The notes under the pieces are model-generated. The model worked only from the letters and a program-made list of their open reading frames with translations. It was not told where the DNA came from and ran no database searches. Positions 34,919 to 44,741 of a stretch of DNA of 64,000 nucleotides are shown one piece after another. How positions within the stretch are numbered: position 1 is the first letter of the stretch; every line of letters starts with the position of its first letter. A program made the translations under genes and the position numbers. This DNA is from Anaerocolumna sp. AGMB13025 (lineage in GTDB: Bacteria > Bacillota > Clostridia > Lachnospirales > Lachnospiraceae). The stretch covers positions 244,001 through 308,000 of the forward strand of contig NZ_CP121445.1 of NCBI RefSeq assembly GCF_029689925.1. Reading direction: 5' to 3'.

Positions 34919-37153
34919 ATGAGCAAGTTTTTATTTATCATTTTTATGTCTATTTTGATGGCTGTCTACCCAAATGGCGGCAGTAATGTTATGAATGCAC
35001 CAACAGACAATATAAATCTATCCCAACAAGAAGTTCAAAACCCCGGAACTTCTCAAAGCGCTGAAACTAGTATAAGTCCTGAAACTATCGAAAGTCCAGA
35101 AACCTCACAAAGGGTTCAGTATCCCAAAATATTAACCCTAAACTCTGCTACTCAAATAGAGTATGCCGTAAAATCGGAAGGGGTATATTGCATCTATAAT
35201 GGTAAGAAATATGGTTTCATGAATGATAGCGGAGTAGAAATAACTCCATATCAATACGACTATGCCTATCCATTAAGCGAAGGGCTGGCCTGTGTCCAAC
35301 TAGGCGGTAAGTATGGTTTCATTAATGACAAAGGAAGTACAAGCATATCCCTTGAGTATGATAAAGCAGCCCCTTTTTCCGAAGGCCTGGCATATTTTGC
35401 AAAAGGAGATAAGTATGGTTTTATAGATAAAAACGGGGAGGTGGCGTTTCTTTTAAATTGTGACAGTGTCAGCTCTTTTAAAGAGGGCCTGGCATATTAT
35501 TTTGACAATGGCAAATACGGTTATATTGACAAAACCGGTACTATAGTAATTAAACCAATCTATGATGATGCAGATTATTTTAAGGATGGTCTGGCAAAAG
35601 TCCGTATCGGTCTAAAATATGGACTTATAGATAAAACTGGTACAGAGATAGTTCCGGTGGAATATGATGAGATATCCTATGATGGTCGGTTTATTACCTA
35701 CAAGGTTAAGGGCAAATATGGTTGCTTTGATAAGAATGGGAAGTTAATATTTCAACCTTTGTATGATACGATAACGATACTGCCCAGTGAAGATGCCGCC
35801 ATAGTTTATAAAGGTGATAAGCCGGAGATTATAGATTTCAATGGTAATAAAATGACTACGGCTAATTATGACAATATTACCTATGACGGTATAATAACCT
35901 ACGATGGCAGAATCTATGACGGCAGTGAAAACAGTGATGGAATGATAACGGTTCAGTTAAAAGGCAAGACAGGATTTTTAGACGGTAGGGATTTTAAAGA
36001 AGTTATACCACCGGTTTATGACCTGGCCTCATCATTTATTAAGGGGAAGGCAGTCGTAGTTACTGGCGGCGGCTATCAATGCGGTGTTATTGATAAGAGC
36101 GGGAATATAGTAATTCCATTAAACTATAATTATATTCAGATGTTTCATAACGGAACCGTTGCACTTAACAAAAAGGGTACCTATGTGTTGGCAGATGCCA
36201 GCGGAAAGATTATTCTAAATAAAGAATATGATAATATTTATGAAGCCGGGAACTTTTATATCGTTGAGACAGACGGCAAATATGGAATTATAGACAATGC
36301 CGGTAAGGAAAAAGTTCCGCCAATTTACGATTCTATTTCAATTAGAGGTTATAACACGGTGTATAACTCAAGCAGCAGCTTTGTGGCTACGGTTTACGGT
36401 GATGTACAGAAAGAATATATGATTGAAACAGGACCGGAACAGACTGCGGACTTATCAGACCTGCTTTTGCAAAACGTAATCACCCCCAGAATAAAGCCAT
36501 ATAGTAAGTTTTATCAAACCGGTAGTTTTCATATTCCTGCCGGCGATAATAGAACCAGTGAGATATCTGTGGGGGATGATATAAAGGATTGTATTATTCA
36601 TCTTAAATTGTATGATTTAGATGGAAGTGGAGAGTCCCTGCTTTATTGTGTTGCGGTACCTCTAATTGGTAGAGGCCCCGGTCACTTATCCTACAGTGGG
36701 CTTTATTCCGAAAAAAATGGCAAGCTTAAGGAACTGGTGACGGGATATGAATGCGGCGGTACCTTAGGCGGTGATCTGGTAAGCATTTTTAAAGATACCG
36801 AAACAAATAAGCTCCTTGTAGGCAGTGTCAATCATGCCGGCGGGTTTATGGGAAATGCAAGTGGCTGTGATATTTATGATTATCAGAACAAAAAAACGAA
36901 AAAAATTGCTTCGTATGAGTGTATCACACAATCAACTGAGAATTATAAAAAAAGTGATTTAATGAAACAGGCAGAATTGTTTTATGATGATAACGACAAG
37001 CCATATAATAAGGACACCGTTTTGCAGGCAGATACAGTAACCGAATATCAGGTTAATGGTAAACAGGTAACCCGGGAGGAATATAACAAAATTGAGAAAA
37101 GATATGAATTAATGGAAGATTTTATTACTAACCAGAATGACTTAATTAGATAG
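34919..37153 (+). CDS. WG-repeat secreted protein
   Basis: 744 residues with an N-terminal signal peptide (LFIIFMSILMAVYPNGG), a Thr/Ser/Glu-rich spacer (~30-60), and then about nine WG-type beta repeats (~80-480). Each repeat contains variants of GKYGFIDKNG, followed by IxPxYDxxxxFxEGLA. The last ~230 residues form a separate domain with LKLYDLDGSGESLL and GHLSYSGLYSEKNGKL. WG repeats are thought to fold as a beta-propeller-like binding surface. The function is unknown. The RBS GAGAGGGAG precedes the ATG. A second WG protein lies at 48961. Confidence 0.85.
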   Translation: MSKFLFIIFMSILMAVYPNGGSNVMNAPTDNINLSQQEVQNPGTSQSAETSISPETIESPETSQRVQYPKILTLNSATQIEYAVKSEGVYCIYNGKKYGFMNDSGVEITPYQYDYAYPLSEGLACVQLGGKYGFINDKGSTSISLEYDKAAPFSEGLAYFAKGDKYGFIDKNGEVAFLLNCDSVSSFKEGLAYYFDNGKYGYIDKTGTIVIKPIYDDADYFKDGLAKVRIGLKYGLIDKTGTEIVPVEYDEISYDGRFITYKVKGKYGCFDKNGKLIFQPLYDTITILPSEDAAIVYKGDKPEIIDFNGNKMTTANYDNITYDGIITYDGRIYDGSENSDGMITVQLKGKTGFLDGRDFKEVIPPVYDLASSFIKGKAVVVTGGGYQCGVIDKSGNIVIPLNYNYIQMFHNGTVALNKKGTYVLADASGKIILNKEYDNIYEAGNFYIVETDGKYGIIDNAGKEKVPPIYDSISIRGYNTVYNSSSSFVATVYGDVQKEYMIETGPEQTADLSDLLLQNVITPRIKPYSKFYQTGSFHIPAGDNRTSEISVGDDIKDCIIHLKLYDLDGSGESLLYCVAVPLIGRGPGHLSYSGLYSEKNGKLKELVTGYECGGTLGGDLVSIFKDTETNKLLVGSVNHAGGFMGNASGCDIYDYQNKKTKKIASYECITQSTENYKKSDLMKQAELFYDDNDKPYNKDTVLQADTVTEYQVNGKQVTREEYNKIEKRYELMEDFITNQNDLIR

Positions 37154-37296
37154 GAAAGTTAGTCTATTCTTATTGCAAATAAAGGGTTCTATTAAAAATG
37201 TCAGGGTATATTGATGATTTATATGAAGATATATTTCAACATTTTTACTTCAAAAGGAATATCCATCTATATAAAAATCGTGCAAGGACAACTATA

Positions 37297-37361
37297 TGAT
37301 AGGCTCCCTCCTAAGTGATTAGTTTTATTACTTTACTTGTCACTTAGGAGGGAGCCTATCA
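37297..37361. terminator. Perfect 22-bp stem terminator between convergent genes
   Basis: tgataggctccctcctaagt (from 37297) and its exact complement (37340-37361) surround a 21-base loop. It stands between the WG-repeat gene and the convergent chemoreceptor gene, and so can serve both. Confidence 0.8.
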
Positions 37362-37394
37362 GACCTTTTGGGGCTTAATACTTTCGCATTTATG

Positions 37395-39182
37395 CTATAT
37401 GGTAAAGACAGCAGTTATGCTATTGATGTTTTCCGCCATTTCATAAAGGGTGGTTACACTTTCTGCAATATTGCCCATAACAAGATTATGCTGCTCTGTA
37501 GAGGAGTTGATTTCCTCAATGGAACTGGATACTTCTTCTGCTTGTTTGGATAATTCCTTTAACAGACGGGATAAGGCATCTTTCTTACCGTTGATGGAGG
37601 TGTTGTATTCCGCAATGTGGTTAATACTGTCAACCAAAGCCTTTAATTCCTCAGCAATCTGATAAAAGGAAGTTTCTGTCTTTTCTACGGTTTCATTGAT
37701 TTTTTCTGCGCTTAAGGCATTTTTCTTCACATAATTTTCAGCCAGTGCAGAGTGACTTTGTACTTCAGTCACCATATGCGTAATTGTCTCCACTGCGGTT
37801 GAGGTCTCATTCGCGAGCTTTCTGATTTCTCCGGCAACGACGGCAAAGCCTTTTCCTTCTTCTCCAACTCTGGCGGCTTCAATACTTGCATTTAAAGCCA
37901 GGAGATTGGTTTGGTCTGCAATCTGGGCTATTACCGTAACAATGGTTCCAATTTCCTGAGTCTGGCGGTACATGGCTTCAATGGTTGTTTCTAATTGGGA
38001 GGAAGAGTGATGATTTTCTTCGCTGGCCTCTTTTAAGGCTGCAACGGATTCAACACCGGTATCCTTAAGTGCCAGGGTAAGTTTTGCACTTTCTCTGGCG
38101 GCTTCACTCATTTTAGCGCTTTCTTTAATATTCTCGCCCAGGGAATTCATCTCCTGTACACCTTCGTAGATATCCCCTACCTGACTGTCACTGGAGGCTG
38201 CAATCTGTACAATGGAAGCTGCTATGGCTGAACTTGCTTCTGTGGAGGTATCATAGGAAGCTTTTAATTCTGAGGAACAATTGCTTAAGTTGTTGCTGGA
38301 CCTGGCAAGAGATGTGGCAATTTCGTGAAAGCGGTCTATGAGAAGATTCACACTGTCACTTAATAGTTTCGTTTCATCTTTTGCTTTGGTATGTATCTTA
38401 CTTACGGTCAGATCACCTTCTGAGATGCGTCCTAATGACTTAGCAATTTTTTTGATTGGTGAAGTGATTCTATTGGCAAAGATTACAATAAATATCATGG
38501 CCAGAACAAGGATGGCTGCCAGGGATAGGATATTGGTTTTAAAGATAATATCAGGTCCTCTTAAAAGATCGGAATCATAAATAACGGCGGCTACCACCCA
38601 GTCCCATTCTTTAAAATACATGGTATAAACAGTTCGGCCCTCGGAAACGGAGCTGTTTGTGGAGGATAAGGAGTATTTTAATTCTCCGCCTCCCTTTTTG
38701 GCCAGTTCGATCATGTCCTTTATAACAGGACGTCCGTCCTTGGATTGTAAGTCATAAAGATTATCTGTTAAAAAGGGGTGTGTGATAATATCACCCTTGG
38801 AATTAATGATAAAGAAATATCCGTTTTTACCAAGGCTTAATATCGGATCCATATCTTCTGCGGATACCGTTGCACTTGTCGCTGCATCAGCAAGTGCCTG
38901 GGAAGCTTCTTTACCGGTCATAAGCTCATTTATGGTATTTAGAGCCGATTTTTTGGCGTCCTCCTCGGACATCCGGCTATTCTCGCCTATGGTATCATTA
39001 TAATTCTTCTGAATTTCATAAAGGGAGATTTCAATGGAATTCTTTAATAAAATACCATTGGAACGGTTCATTTCTTTGTTGGCTATAATATAGTCAACGA
39101 TAGAGATTATCAGCAGTGCTACGATCAGTGTTAAGGATGTTCCTGCTATTAATTTGCGTGTTATATTCATGTTAAGCTTCAT
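37395..39182 (-). CDS. Methyl-accepting chemotaxis protein with Cache sensor
   Basis: 595 residues: a membrane helix (~10-30), an extracytoplasmic single-Cache-type domain with [21 protein letters not shown] and [14 protein letters not shown], a second helix (~240-265), a HAMP linker ([22 protein letters not shown]), and a cytoplasmic signalling hairpin. The hairpin tip reads [20 protein letters not shown], followed by [17 protein letters not shown]. It reports ligand binding to CheA/CheW to steer motility. ATG 39182 is chosen because GGAG lies 5 bases upstream. No other chemotaxis genes are in the window. Confidence 0.92.
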   Translation of the reverse strand: MKLNMNITRKLIAGTSLTLIVALLIISIVDYIIANKEMNRSNGILLKNSIEISLYEIQKNYNDTIGENSRMSEEDAKKSALNTINELMTGKEASQALADAATSATVSAEDMDPILSLGKNGYFFIINSKGDIITHPFLTDNLYDLQSKDGRPVIKDMIELAKKGGGELKYSLSSTNSSVSEGRTVYTMYFKEWDWVVAAVIYDSDLLRGPDIIFKTNILSLAAILVLAMIFIVIFANRITSPIKKIAKSLGRISEGDLTVSKIHTKAKDETKLLSDSVNLLIDRFHEIATSLARSSNNLSNCSSELKASYDTSTEASSAIAASIVQIAASSDSQVGDIYEGVQEMNSLGENIKESAKMSEAARESAKLTLALKDTGVESVAALKEASEENHHSSSQLETTIEAMYRQTQEIGTIVTVIAQIADQTNLLALNASIEAARVGEEGKGFAVVAGEIRKLANETSTAVETITHMVTEVQSHSALAENYVKKNALSAEKINETVEKTETSFYQIAEELKALVDSINHIAEYNTSINGKKDALSRLLKELSKQAEEVSSSIEEINSSTEQHNLVMGNIAESVTTLYEMAENINSITAVFTI

Positions 39183-39507
39183 GTGTGCTCCGATCCTGCA
39201 TCTGATGGATAGCAGACGCAATTTTTTCTTTAAGTATAACTTGCAGTATACTCCTATTATAACTGAAAGTGAAAATTTATCCAGCATTATTCTACAGTTA
39301 AATGTGAAATTATTATTAATAAGGTATAAAAGATTAATGATTACTTAAATTAGTGGAATCAGAAGTAAAATCTTCGATTTCAGATGCAGGATATAAGTTT
39401 ATTAAGCGATATCTGGATATGGCACAGCCCATTCCATAGGAAGAAACGCTGCAACTCAGTAATATATAAGAACAGCGTTCCTTCTGGAAAGAAGTTTTTT
39501 AAAGCTA

Positions 39508-40092
39508 TTATAGTAAGTGTTTAGAGAGCCATACTAATGATATGGAAACTAAGAAGGCCAGCAGAGCGCTTCCTAATATATAAAAAGCTTGTTGATAAGG
39601 CCGTTTACCATATTCTTGTTGTTTTTCTATTTCGTCAAGGCGTTTACCTTCCGTGAACGCTACAATTTCTTTGTAGGTCTGGATATCATTTTCTTTTTTA
39701 AACTTTTCTACTTTCAGGGCGTAGAAAAAGGTAATGCAGAACAGGATTAAGGTGATTAATAATCCCAGGTAGTTCCATAACAGTGCAAATGGTACACACG
39801 AAAATAAGGTTGTAATAAGTAATACGATAAAAATCTTGGAATTTCGATCAAATTTTTTCAGATCTGCTTCTTTAATTTCTGTTTTCATAATATCAATATC
39901 TCCTTTAATTAATTGGTCAAGAGATATATTAAATAATGAACTGAGCAAGAGCAGACTATGAATATCAGGATAGTTTTTATTATTTTCCCAATTAGAAATG
40001 GTTTGTCTGGTTACATAAATTTGTTCAGCTAACTCATCCTGTGTTAAATTCATGGCTGTTCGGTATTTTTTAATTTGAGTATTCAGTTTCAG
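39508..40092 (-). CDS. XRE-family regulator with C-terminal membrane segments
   Basis: About 194 residues: an N-terminal helix-turn-helix (LNTQIKKYRTAMNLTQDELA, then EQIYVTRQTISNWENNKNYPD), a linker ending SLFNISLDQLIKGD, and two or three membrane helices (IFIVLLITTLFS, LGLLITLILFCITFFYAL, AFYILGSALLAFLV). Such proteins tie gene control to the membrane. AGGAGG stands 9 bases before CTG 40092, exactly where the homologous 'M-x-LNTQIKKYR' start is expected, so a CTG start is favoured. An in-frame ATG at 40185 lies 9 bases after a TATAAT and lacks a good RBS. A hairpin gattggttc/gaaccaatc lies in the leader. Confidence 0.75.
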   Translation of the reverse strand: MKLNTQIKKYRTAMNLTQDELAEQIYVTRQTISNWENNKNYPDIHSLLLLSSLFNISLDQLIKGDIDIMKTEIKEADLKKFDRNSKIFIVLLITTLFSCVPFALLWNYLGLLITLILFCITFFYALKVEKFKKENDIQTYKEIVAFTEGKRLDEIEKQQEYGKRPYQQAFYILGSALLAFLVSISLVWLSKHLL

Positions 40093-40298
40093 TTTAGAAT
40101 GCCTCCTTCCTGATAGATTGGTTCTCCTGACCTGAACCAATCTTATGACATTCTTAAAATATGTTCTATCTAAGGGCTTTTGCATTACCCTAAATTATAT
40201 GTAAAAAGTTTTTGACACGATAATTATACACTCCTTTTGCTATATAAGATACCCTTTGAATGGGGGTAATCAAAAACAATACAGAACTATTTATGAAC

Positions 40299-40326
40299 TT
40301 GCATTAAAGTAAGCTTATGCTATAAT
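40299..40326 (+). promoter_or_regulatory. Strong promoter of the small-ORF transcript
   Basis: TTGCAT (40299-40304), a 16-base spacer, TATAAT (40321-40326). It drives a ~310-base unit that ends at the 40610-40645 hairpin. Confidence 0.75.
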
Positions 40327-40383
40327 AGAAATATGTGAATTAAAACCAATTACCTTAAAATATTTATTCAGGAGGAATTCCAT

Positions 40384-40446
40384 ATGAAATCTTTAAAAGC
40401 TGTTGACCGAAAACTTATCTCCGCGCAAAGACCACAAATAAAATAG
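40384..40446 (+). CDS. 20-residue small ORF (first of two on a short transcript)
   Basis: ATG 40384 follows AGGAGG at optimal spacing and encodes MKSLKAVDRKLISAQRPQIK. It is basic and without membrane character. Such a strong RBS and promoter on so short a frame suggest a real leader peptide or small protein. No homology can be judged by eye. Confidence 0.45.
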   Translation: MKSLKAVDRKLISAQRPQIK

Positions 40447-40539
40447 TCGGCGATGCTTTGCTCGGAGATCTGATACTATAGTAGCTGGTGATAATATAAC
40501 GCCTTATTAGCCTTATCCTGAAAGGAGGGTCTAGTTGTT

Positions 40540-40602
40540 ATGTTTTCACTTGTCTGGTCTCAGATTGACATATGGATTTTTATAAATCGGATTTTATATT
40601 AA
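40540..40602 (+). CDS. 20-residue hydrophobic small ORF (second on the transcript)
   Basis: ATG 40540 follows AAAGGAGGG by 10 bases and encodes MFSLVWSQIDIWIFINRILY, a single hydrophobic helix with an Arg near its end. It resembles membrane-active small proteins such as type I toxins or small transporter subunits in general character only. The terminator begins 8 bases after its stop codon. Confidence 0.45.
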   Translation: MFSLVWSQIDIWIFINRILY

Positions 40603-40609
40603 ATCTTTA

Positions 40610-40645
40610 CTGCAGCGGGGGATAATGCCAGGCTGCAGTTTTTTT
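40610..40645 (+). terminator. Terminator of the small-ORF transcript
   Basis: actgcag pairs with ctgcagt, with a GC-rich interior, and is followed by ttttttt. Confidence 0.8.
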
Positions 40646-40692
40646 GGTCTTTGCTTCATCAATAATTAAGTGATTATTAGAGGAGCAGAGAT

Positions 40693-40968
40693 ATGAAATA
40701 TATAAAAGCCCAGGATATTTTGCCTGATGAACTGATAAAAATATTACAAGAATACGTTGATGGTGATTATTTATATATACCCCGCAAGGATGGAGAAAAG
40801 AGAACCTGGGGGGAAAAGAGCGGAGCCAGACGTTTATTACGGGAAAGAAATCAAGAAATTTATAAAAAATATAAAAAGGGAAAAACCGCAGAAGAACTAG
40901 CCCTGGAATATTACTTGTCAGAACAAAGTATCAGACGGATTCTAAGCCAGATGAAATATTATGTTTAA
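40693..40968 (+). CDS. CD3324-family small DNA-binding-like protein
   Basis: 91 residues with MKYIKAQDILPDELIKILQEYVDGDYLYIPRK and a C-terminal helix-turn-helix (GKTAEELALEYYLSEQSIRRIL), as in the clostridial CD3324 / Mor-like family. The RBS GAGGAG precedes the ATG. Probably a small transcription regulator; its target is unknown. It is followed by a tandem repeat. Confidence 0.8.
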   Translation: MKYIKAQDILPDELIKILQEYVDGDYLYIPRKDGEKRTWGEKSGARRLLRERNQEIYKKYKKGKTAEELALEYYLSEQSIRRILSQMKYYV

Positions 40969-41028
40969 GTTCTTTACAGAAAAGAACGTGTAATAGCTTT
41001 TATTAAAACTTTCTTATATAGTTAATTA

Positions 41029-41088
41029 CAGGTATCAACGTGATGATACAGGTATCAACGCGATGATGCAGGTATCAACAAGATGATA
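41029..41088. repeat. Tandem repeat, 3 x 20 bp
   Basis: Units caggtatcaacgtgatgata (41029-41048), then variants at 41049-41068 and 41069-41088, directly upstream of the zinc-ribbon gene. Confidence 0.92.
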
Positions 41089-41117
41089 CGACTTTTCTGA
41101 GAAAGGAATGAAACAGT

Positions 41118-41303
41118 ATGGCATTAAAACCCCATAGAGGTAAAACATTATGGAATTTACCGTCCCATGGCAGGGGAACATGTCCGGTTTGCAAAACAAA
41201 AAGGATTAAAGTATTATATCCGCTAATTGCTGAGGATGGAAGTAAAGCAACCGTATGTAAAAGATGTAAAAATAAAAAAATTGATTCAGTTAATCCACGG
41301 TAA
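41118..41303 (+). CDS. Small zinc-ribbon protein
   Basis: 61 residues, with two Cys pairs, CPVC and CKRC, 26 residues apart, forming a zinc ribbon, and a basic N terminus (ALKPHRGKTLW). The RBS GAAAGGA precedes ATG 41118. It probably binds nucleic acid. The function is unknown; similar short proteins are familiar in Lachnospiraceae genomes. Confidence 0.72.
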   Translation: MALKPHRGKTLWNLPSHGRGTCPVCKTKRIKVLYPLIAEDGSKATVCKRCKNKKIDSVNPR

Positions 41304-41468
41304 AGGGTTGTAAAGATTCGATATAGATTCGGACAATTTTCAAGTGCAGTAAAGGAAAGCTTAATATAACTCATACCTTAGCTTTAACAAGATAAATTTT
41401 AGGGGTTTGCAATTTAGTTTAGGTACGCAACTATTTTTACATCATTATTTACTTAATAACCAAAATAA

Positions 41469-41513
41469 CAGCCGTTATATGAAACTAAAAAGTCATATGG
41501 CGGCTGTTTTTTT
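41469..41513 (+). terminator. Hairpin terminator
   Basis: cagccgttatatga pairs with tcatatggcggctg and is followed by seven T. It closes the zinc-ribbon unit. The 300 bases that follow (41514-41814) show no gene. Confidence 0.85.
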
Positions 41514-41814
41514 CAGCTATTTCCTAAAGTCTTTGACAAGGCAGAAGCTGTGGCTATAGTTTGTATTACAGTTTTCAAATATAAGTTTATCTTTTACTTA
41601 TGACAACAAGTACTAAATGTAAAAATAGAACATATTCTTTATATAAATAATCGTAACAATAATAATTCTTTCTAAAGATAATAAGCGCCCTATTCATTCC
41701 AGCAAATAATTGACGGAAAAGGTAACCGTGTTGGGTACATTGCACTAATATCACTATATTTTAAAGTGATTAATATTTAACTTACCTAAAAATAACTTAA
41801 TAAGCCTTTTACTA

Positions 41815-41843
41815 TTGACAAAGTAAATCCAAAAGCATATACT
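41815..41843 (+). promoter_or_regulatory. Promoter of the opp operon
   Basis: A consensus TTGACA (41815-41820), a 17-base spacer and TATACT (41838-41843), 70 bases before the binding-protein start. Confidence 0.85.
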
Positions 41844-41912
41844 ACGGATAACAAATCATACACTACTAAACAGGTATGAATAGTATGAATTACTGACTTG
41901 GAGGACAAAAGT

Positions 41913-43670
41913 ATGAAAAAATTGAAAAAGTATCTGTCTTTGATACTAGCAGGAATTTTAGTTACTGGTATGCTTACCGCCTGCGGAAAAGGTGAAACGG
42001 AAGTAGCAACAGCAGGAGGGGATACGTCAGGGACAGCCGGTACAACCGATACAAAAGATACTGCTGCTACGACAGATACTACTGATGGCGGGGTACAGGA
42101 GCTTAATTTAAGAGCCTCTTCCTTTGGTAATAATTATGACGTCCAGGACATGGGCTGGCGCTGGATGATGGCAGAGTGCTATGAAGGTCTGCTGCGTGAT
42201 GTAGGAGGACCTGACGGAGACAAATTTGAGCTAGCAGGTGCAGAGTCCATAGATGTTTCAGAAGATGGACTTACCTATACCTTCCATTTGAGACAGAATG
42301 CAAAATGGTCTGATGGCAAACCAGTTACGGCTAACGATTATAAATACGGCTGGGACCGTTTAATTGATCCTGAAAAAGGATATAGTTATGCAGCCTTTAT
42401 TTTTAATGTAGTCGGTGCAGAAGAATATTATAACGGCACTGGTTCTTTGGAGGATGTGGCAATTACAGCTAAGGATGATTATACCTTTTTAGTTAAATTA
42501 AAAGTTGCAGATCCTACTTTTGAATCAAAACTGGTAGCAACACCTCTTTATCCGACCCGTAAAGACATTGCGGAAGCCGCCGGTGACAACTGGGGCAAAG
42601 ACTGGAGATTAAGTGTTTATAACGGACCTTATGTATTATCTGAACTGGTAGAAGACAATAAGATGACCTGGACGAAGAATGATTATTACTGGGACGCAGC
42701 CAATGTAAAACTTAATAAGGTTAACTGGTTTGATGTTGCAGAAGATGCAACAGCGGCTACTATGTTTGATAACGGACAGTTAGATGTCATTGACGGATCC
42801 GGTGATTACATCAAGAAGTATGATGAAGAAGCAAAAGCAGGTAAAATACAGACTCTTGCTACCCAGTATCCAGGAACTGCAGTGTTAAGCTATGAATTTA
42901 AGAACGGCGGTAAATCCGGATTAATGAATAATGTAAATATCCGCAAAGCAATCTCTTACAGTATTAACAGAGAAGAAATGGTTGGCGCGGTTTATGGAAG
43001 ATATTCACCAGCTTATGGTCTGATTTCACCGGCAATTACCTTTAACGGAGAGTCCTATCGCTCCCAGGCAGCAGAACCTATTAGTGCTGAATATAAAGAA
43101 TATGCAGGAGATAAAGATAAACTTCAGGCACTCTTTCAAAAAGGTCTGGATGAGGTTGGCGTAAAGACCCCGCTTAAGGATGTTTCTATTGTACTACTTA
43201 CCTATGGTTCCTCAACTCAGAATCAGACAGAACGTGAATACCTGAAACAATCCCTGGAACAGAATCTGGGAATTAAAGTGGAACTGAATACCGTAGGTGA
43301 TTCTTCCCTCTTTACCTCAGAAAGAGATGCCTTTAATTTTGATATTATGATTTCTGCCTGGTACAGTGATTACAATGATCCGCTGGATTACCTTGATATC
43401 TTTAGAACCGGAATTTATCATTCCTATGGTTTATATACCAATAAAGACTATGATGCGTTGTTAGATTCCCTCACCGGTCTTAAGGACAATGCAAAACGTT
43501 TTGAAATCTATCAGAAGCTTGAGAATAAGTTATTGGTGGAAGATTGCGGGGCAGCACCTCTTTATTACGCCGATAAACATTATTATATCCAGAACTGGGT
43601 AAAAGACTTTCATACCTCTTCCTTTGGAGCAAGCCAGGAAGTATACAAAACATCGATTTCTGGTAAATAA
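41913..43670 (+). CDS. oppA: Oligopeptide ABC transporter substrate-binding lipoprotein
   Basis: 585 residues: a type II signal with lipobox LTAC (Cys24), a Thr/Asp/Ala-rich tether (~30-60), then an SBP_bac_5 fold. Landmarks: LTYTFHLRQNAKWSDGKPVTANDY (residues ~125-148), YNGPYVLSELVEDNKMTWTKN, and NNVNIRKAISYSINREEMVG. It delivers peptides to the OppBCDF complex. GGAGG lies 9 bases before ATG 41913; the in-frame TTG upstream is part of that site. A hairpin between this gene and oppB should keep the binding protein in excess. Confidence 0.93.
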   Translation: MKKLKKYLSLILAGILVTGMLTACGKGETEVATAGGDTSGTAGTTDTKDTAATTDTTDGGVQELNLRASSFGNNYDVQDMGWRWMMAECYEGLLRDVGGPDGDKFELAGAESIDVSEDGLTYTFHLRQNAKWSDGKPVTANDYKYGWDRLIDPEKGYSYAAFIFNVVGAEEYYNGTGSLEDVAITAKDDYTFLVKLKVADPTFESKLVATPLYPTRKDIAEAAGDNWGKDWRLSVYNGPYVLSELVEDNKMTWTKNDYYWDAANVKLNKVNWFDVAEDATAATMFDNGQLDVIDGSGDYIKKYDEEAKAGKIQTLATQYPGTAVLSYEFKNGGKSGLMNNVNIRKAISYSINREEMVGAVYGRYSPAYGLISPAITFNGESYRSQAAEPISAEYKEYAGDKDKLQALFQKGLDEVGVKTPLKDVSIVLLTYGSSTQNQTEREYLKQSLEQNLGIKVELNTVGDSSLFTSERDAFNFDIMISAWYSDYNDPLDYLDIFRTGIYHSYGLYTNKDYDALLDSLTGLKDNAKRFEIYQKLENKLLVEDCGAAPLYYADKHYYIQNWVKDFHTSSFGASQEVYKTSISGK

Positions 43671-43687
43671 AACTATACATTAAGATT

Positions 43688-43728
43688 GCAGAAAAGGGCT
43701 TAGATGTTCAGCCCTTTTTCTGCTGTCC
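43688..43728 (+). terminator. Partial terminator between oppA and oppB
   Basis: gcagaaaagggct (43688-43700) pairs with agccctttttctgc (43710-43723). The T tract is short and interrupted, which fits attenuation rather than full termination. Confidence 0.7.
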
Positions 43729-43769
43729 GTTAAACATAAGACATCATTTGGCTGTAAAGGAGTGCTGCA

Positions 43770-44726
43770 ATGGGGAAATATTTAATACGCCGGCTGGCGG
43801 AAATGTTACTTACGCTGTTTTTAATTGCTACGGCTACGTTCTTTTTATTAGAGGCGGTCCCAGGGGATCCCTTAACCCAGAGAGCAGAGAAACTGGGACC
43901 AACGGTAAAAGAAAATTTATACAAAAGATATGGGCTGGATAAACCCATGATGGAACGGTATGTAATAACCATGAAAGGAATTGCATCCGGTAATTTTGGA
44001 GAATCTTTTGTCTATGCAGGTCAGACGGTACAGGGGTTAATTCATGACAGGCTGCCGGTTTCGGCTCGCCTTGGAATCCAACAAGTCCTTGTAGGAATCA
44101 CGGTTGGTCTGCTTCTTGGTATTTTAGCAGCTATGAAACGAGGTACGTTTTTTGATTATCTGGTAGTGGTTTTTTCGGTATTGATGATATCGGTGCCTCA
44201 TTTGATATTTGGACTGTTATTGCAGAAGATATTTGCAGGTAATCTGAAATGGTTTCCAACCATCGGATGGCCGGTGGGTAAAGATTTATGGTTTGGCGGG
44301 TGGCAGTATACGGTTTTGCCTACCCTGACGGGGTGTTTCAGTTATATAGCCTCTTATGCGAGACTATTAAAAACTTCTATGTTAGATGTGATCGGGCAGG
44401 ATTATATACTGACGGCCGAATCCAAAGGACTCAGCCAGGGTACCATTATACGAAAGCATATCCTTCGGAATTCCTTTATTCCGGTTATTACTCAGCTTCC
44501 TATGTCTGTTGCAATGTGCATAACCGGTTCCTTTTTTATTGAAAGTATCTTTTCTATTCCTGGAATCGGGCAGTACTATGTAACTGCGGTAAATAATCAG
44601 GATCTTTCTATTATAATGGGAGAGACAGTTATTCTGGCGGCTTTGTACATTATCGTCCTTTTTATAACGGATCTGCTGTATGTAGCTGTGGATCCTCGTA
44701 TTGGACTGATGGGCAAAAGCAGCTAA
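43770..44726 (+). CDS. oppB: Oligopeptide ABC transporter permease OppB
   Basis: 318 residues, about six membrane helices. N-terminal YLIRRLAEMLLTLFLIATATFFL and PGDP (residues ~30-33) mark the OppB/DppB branch. The coupling EAA loop is TAESKGLSQGTIIRKHILRNSF. It forms half of the transmembrane channel with OppC. The RBS AAAGGAG precedes the ATG. It ends 15 bases before oppC. Confidence 0.93.
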   Translation: MGKYLIRRLAEMLLTLFLIATATFFLLEAVPGDPLTQRAEKLGPTVKENLYKRYGLDKPMMERYVITMKGIASGNFGESFVYAGQTVQGLIHDRLPVSARLGIQQVLVGITVGLLLGILAAMKRGTFFDYLVVVFSVLMISVPHLIFGLLLQKIFAGNLKWFPTIGWPVGKDLWFGGWQYTVLPTLTGCFSYIASYARLLKTSMLDVIGQDYILTAESKGLSQGTIIRKHILRNSFIPVITQLPMSVAMCITGSFFIESIFSIPGIGQYYVTAVNNQDLSIIMGETVILAALYIIVLFITDLLYVAVDPRIGLMGKSS

Positions 44727-44741
44727 GGGAGGAGGGAAACT

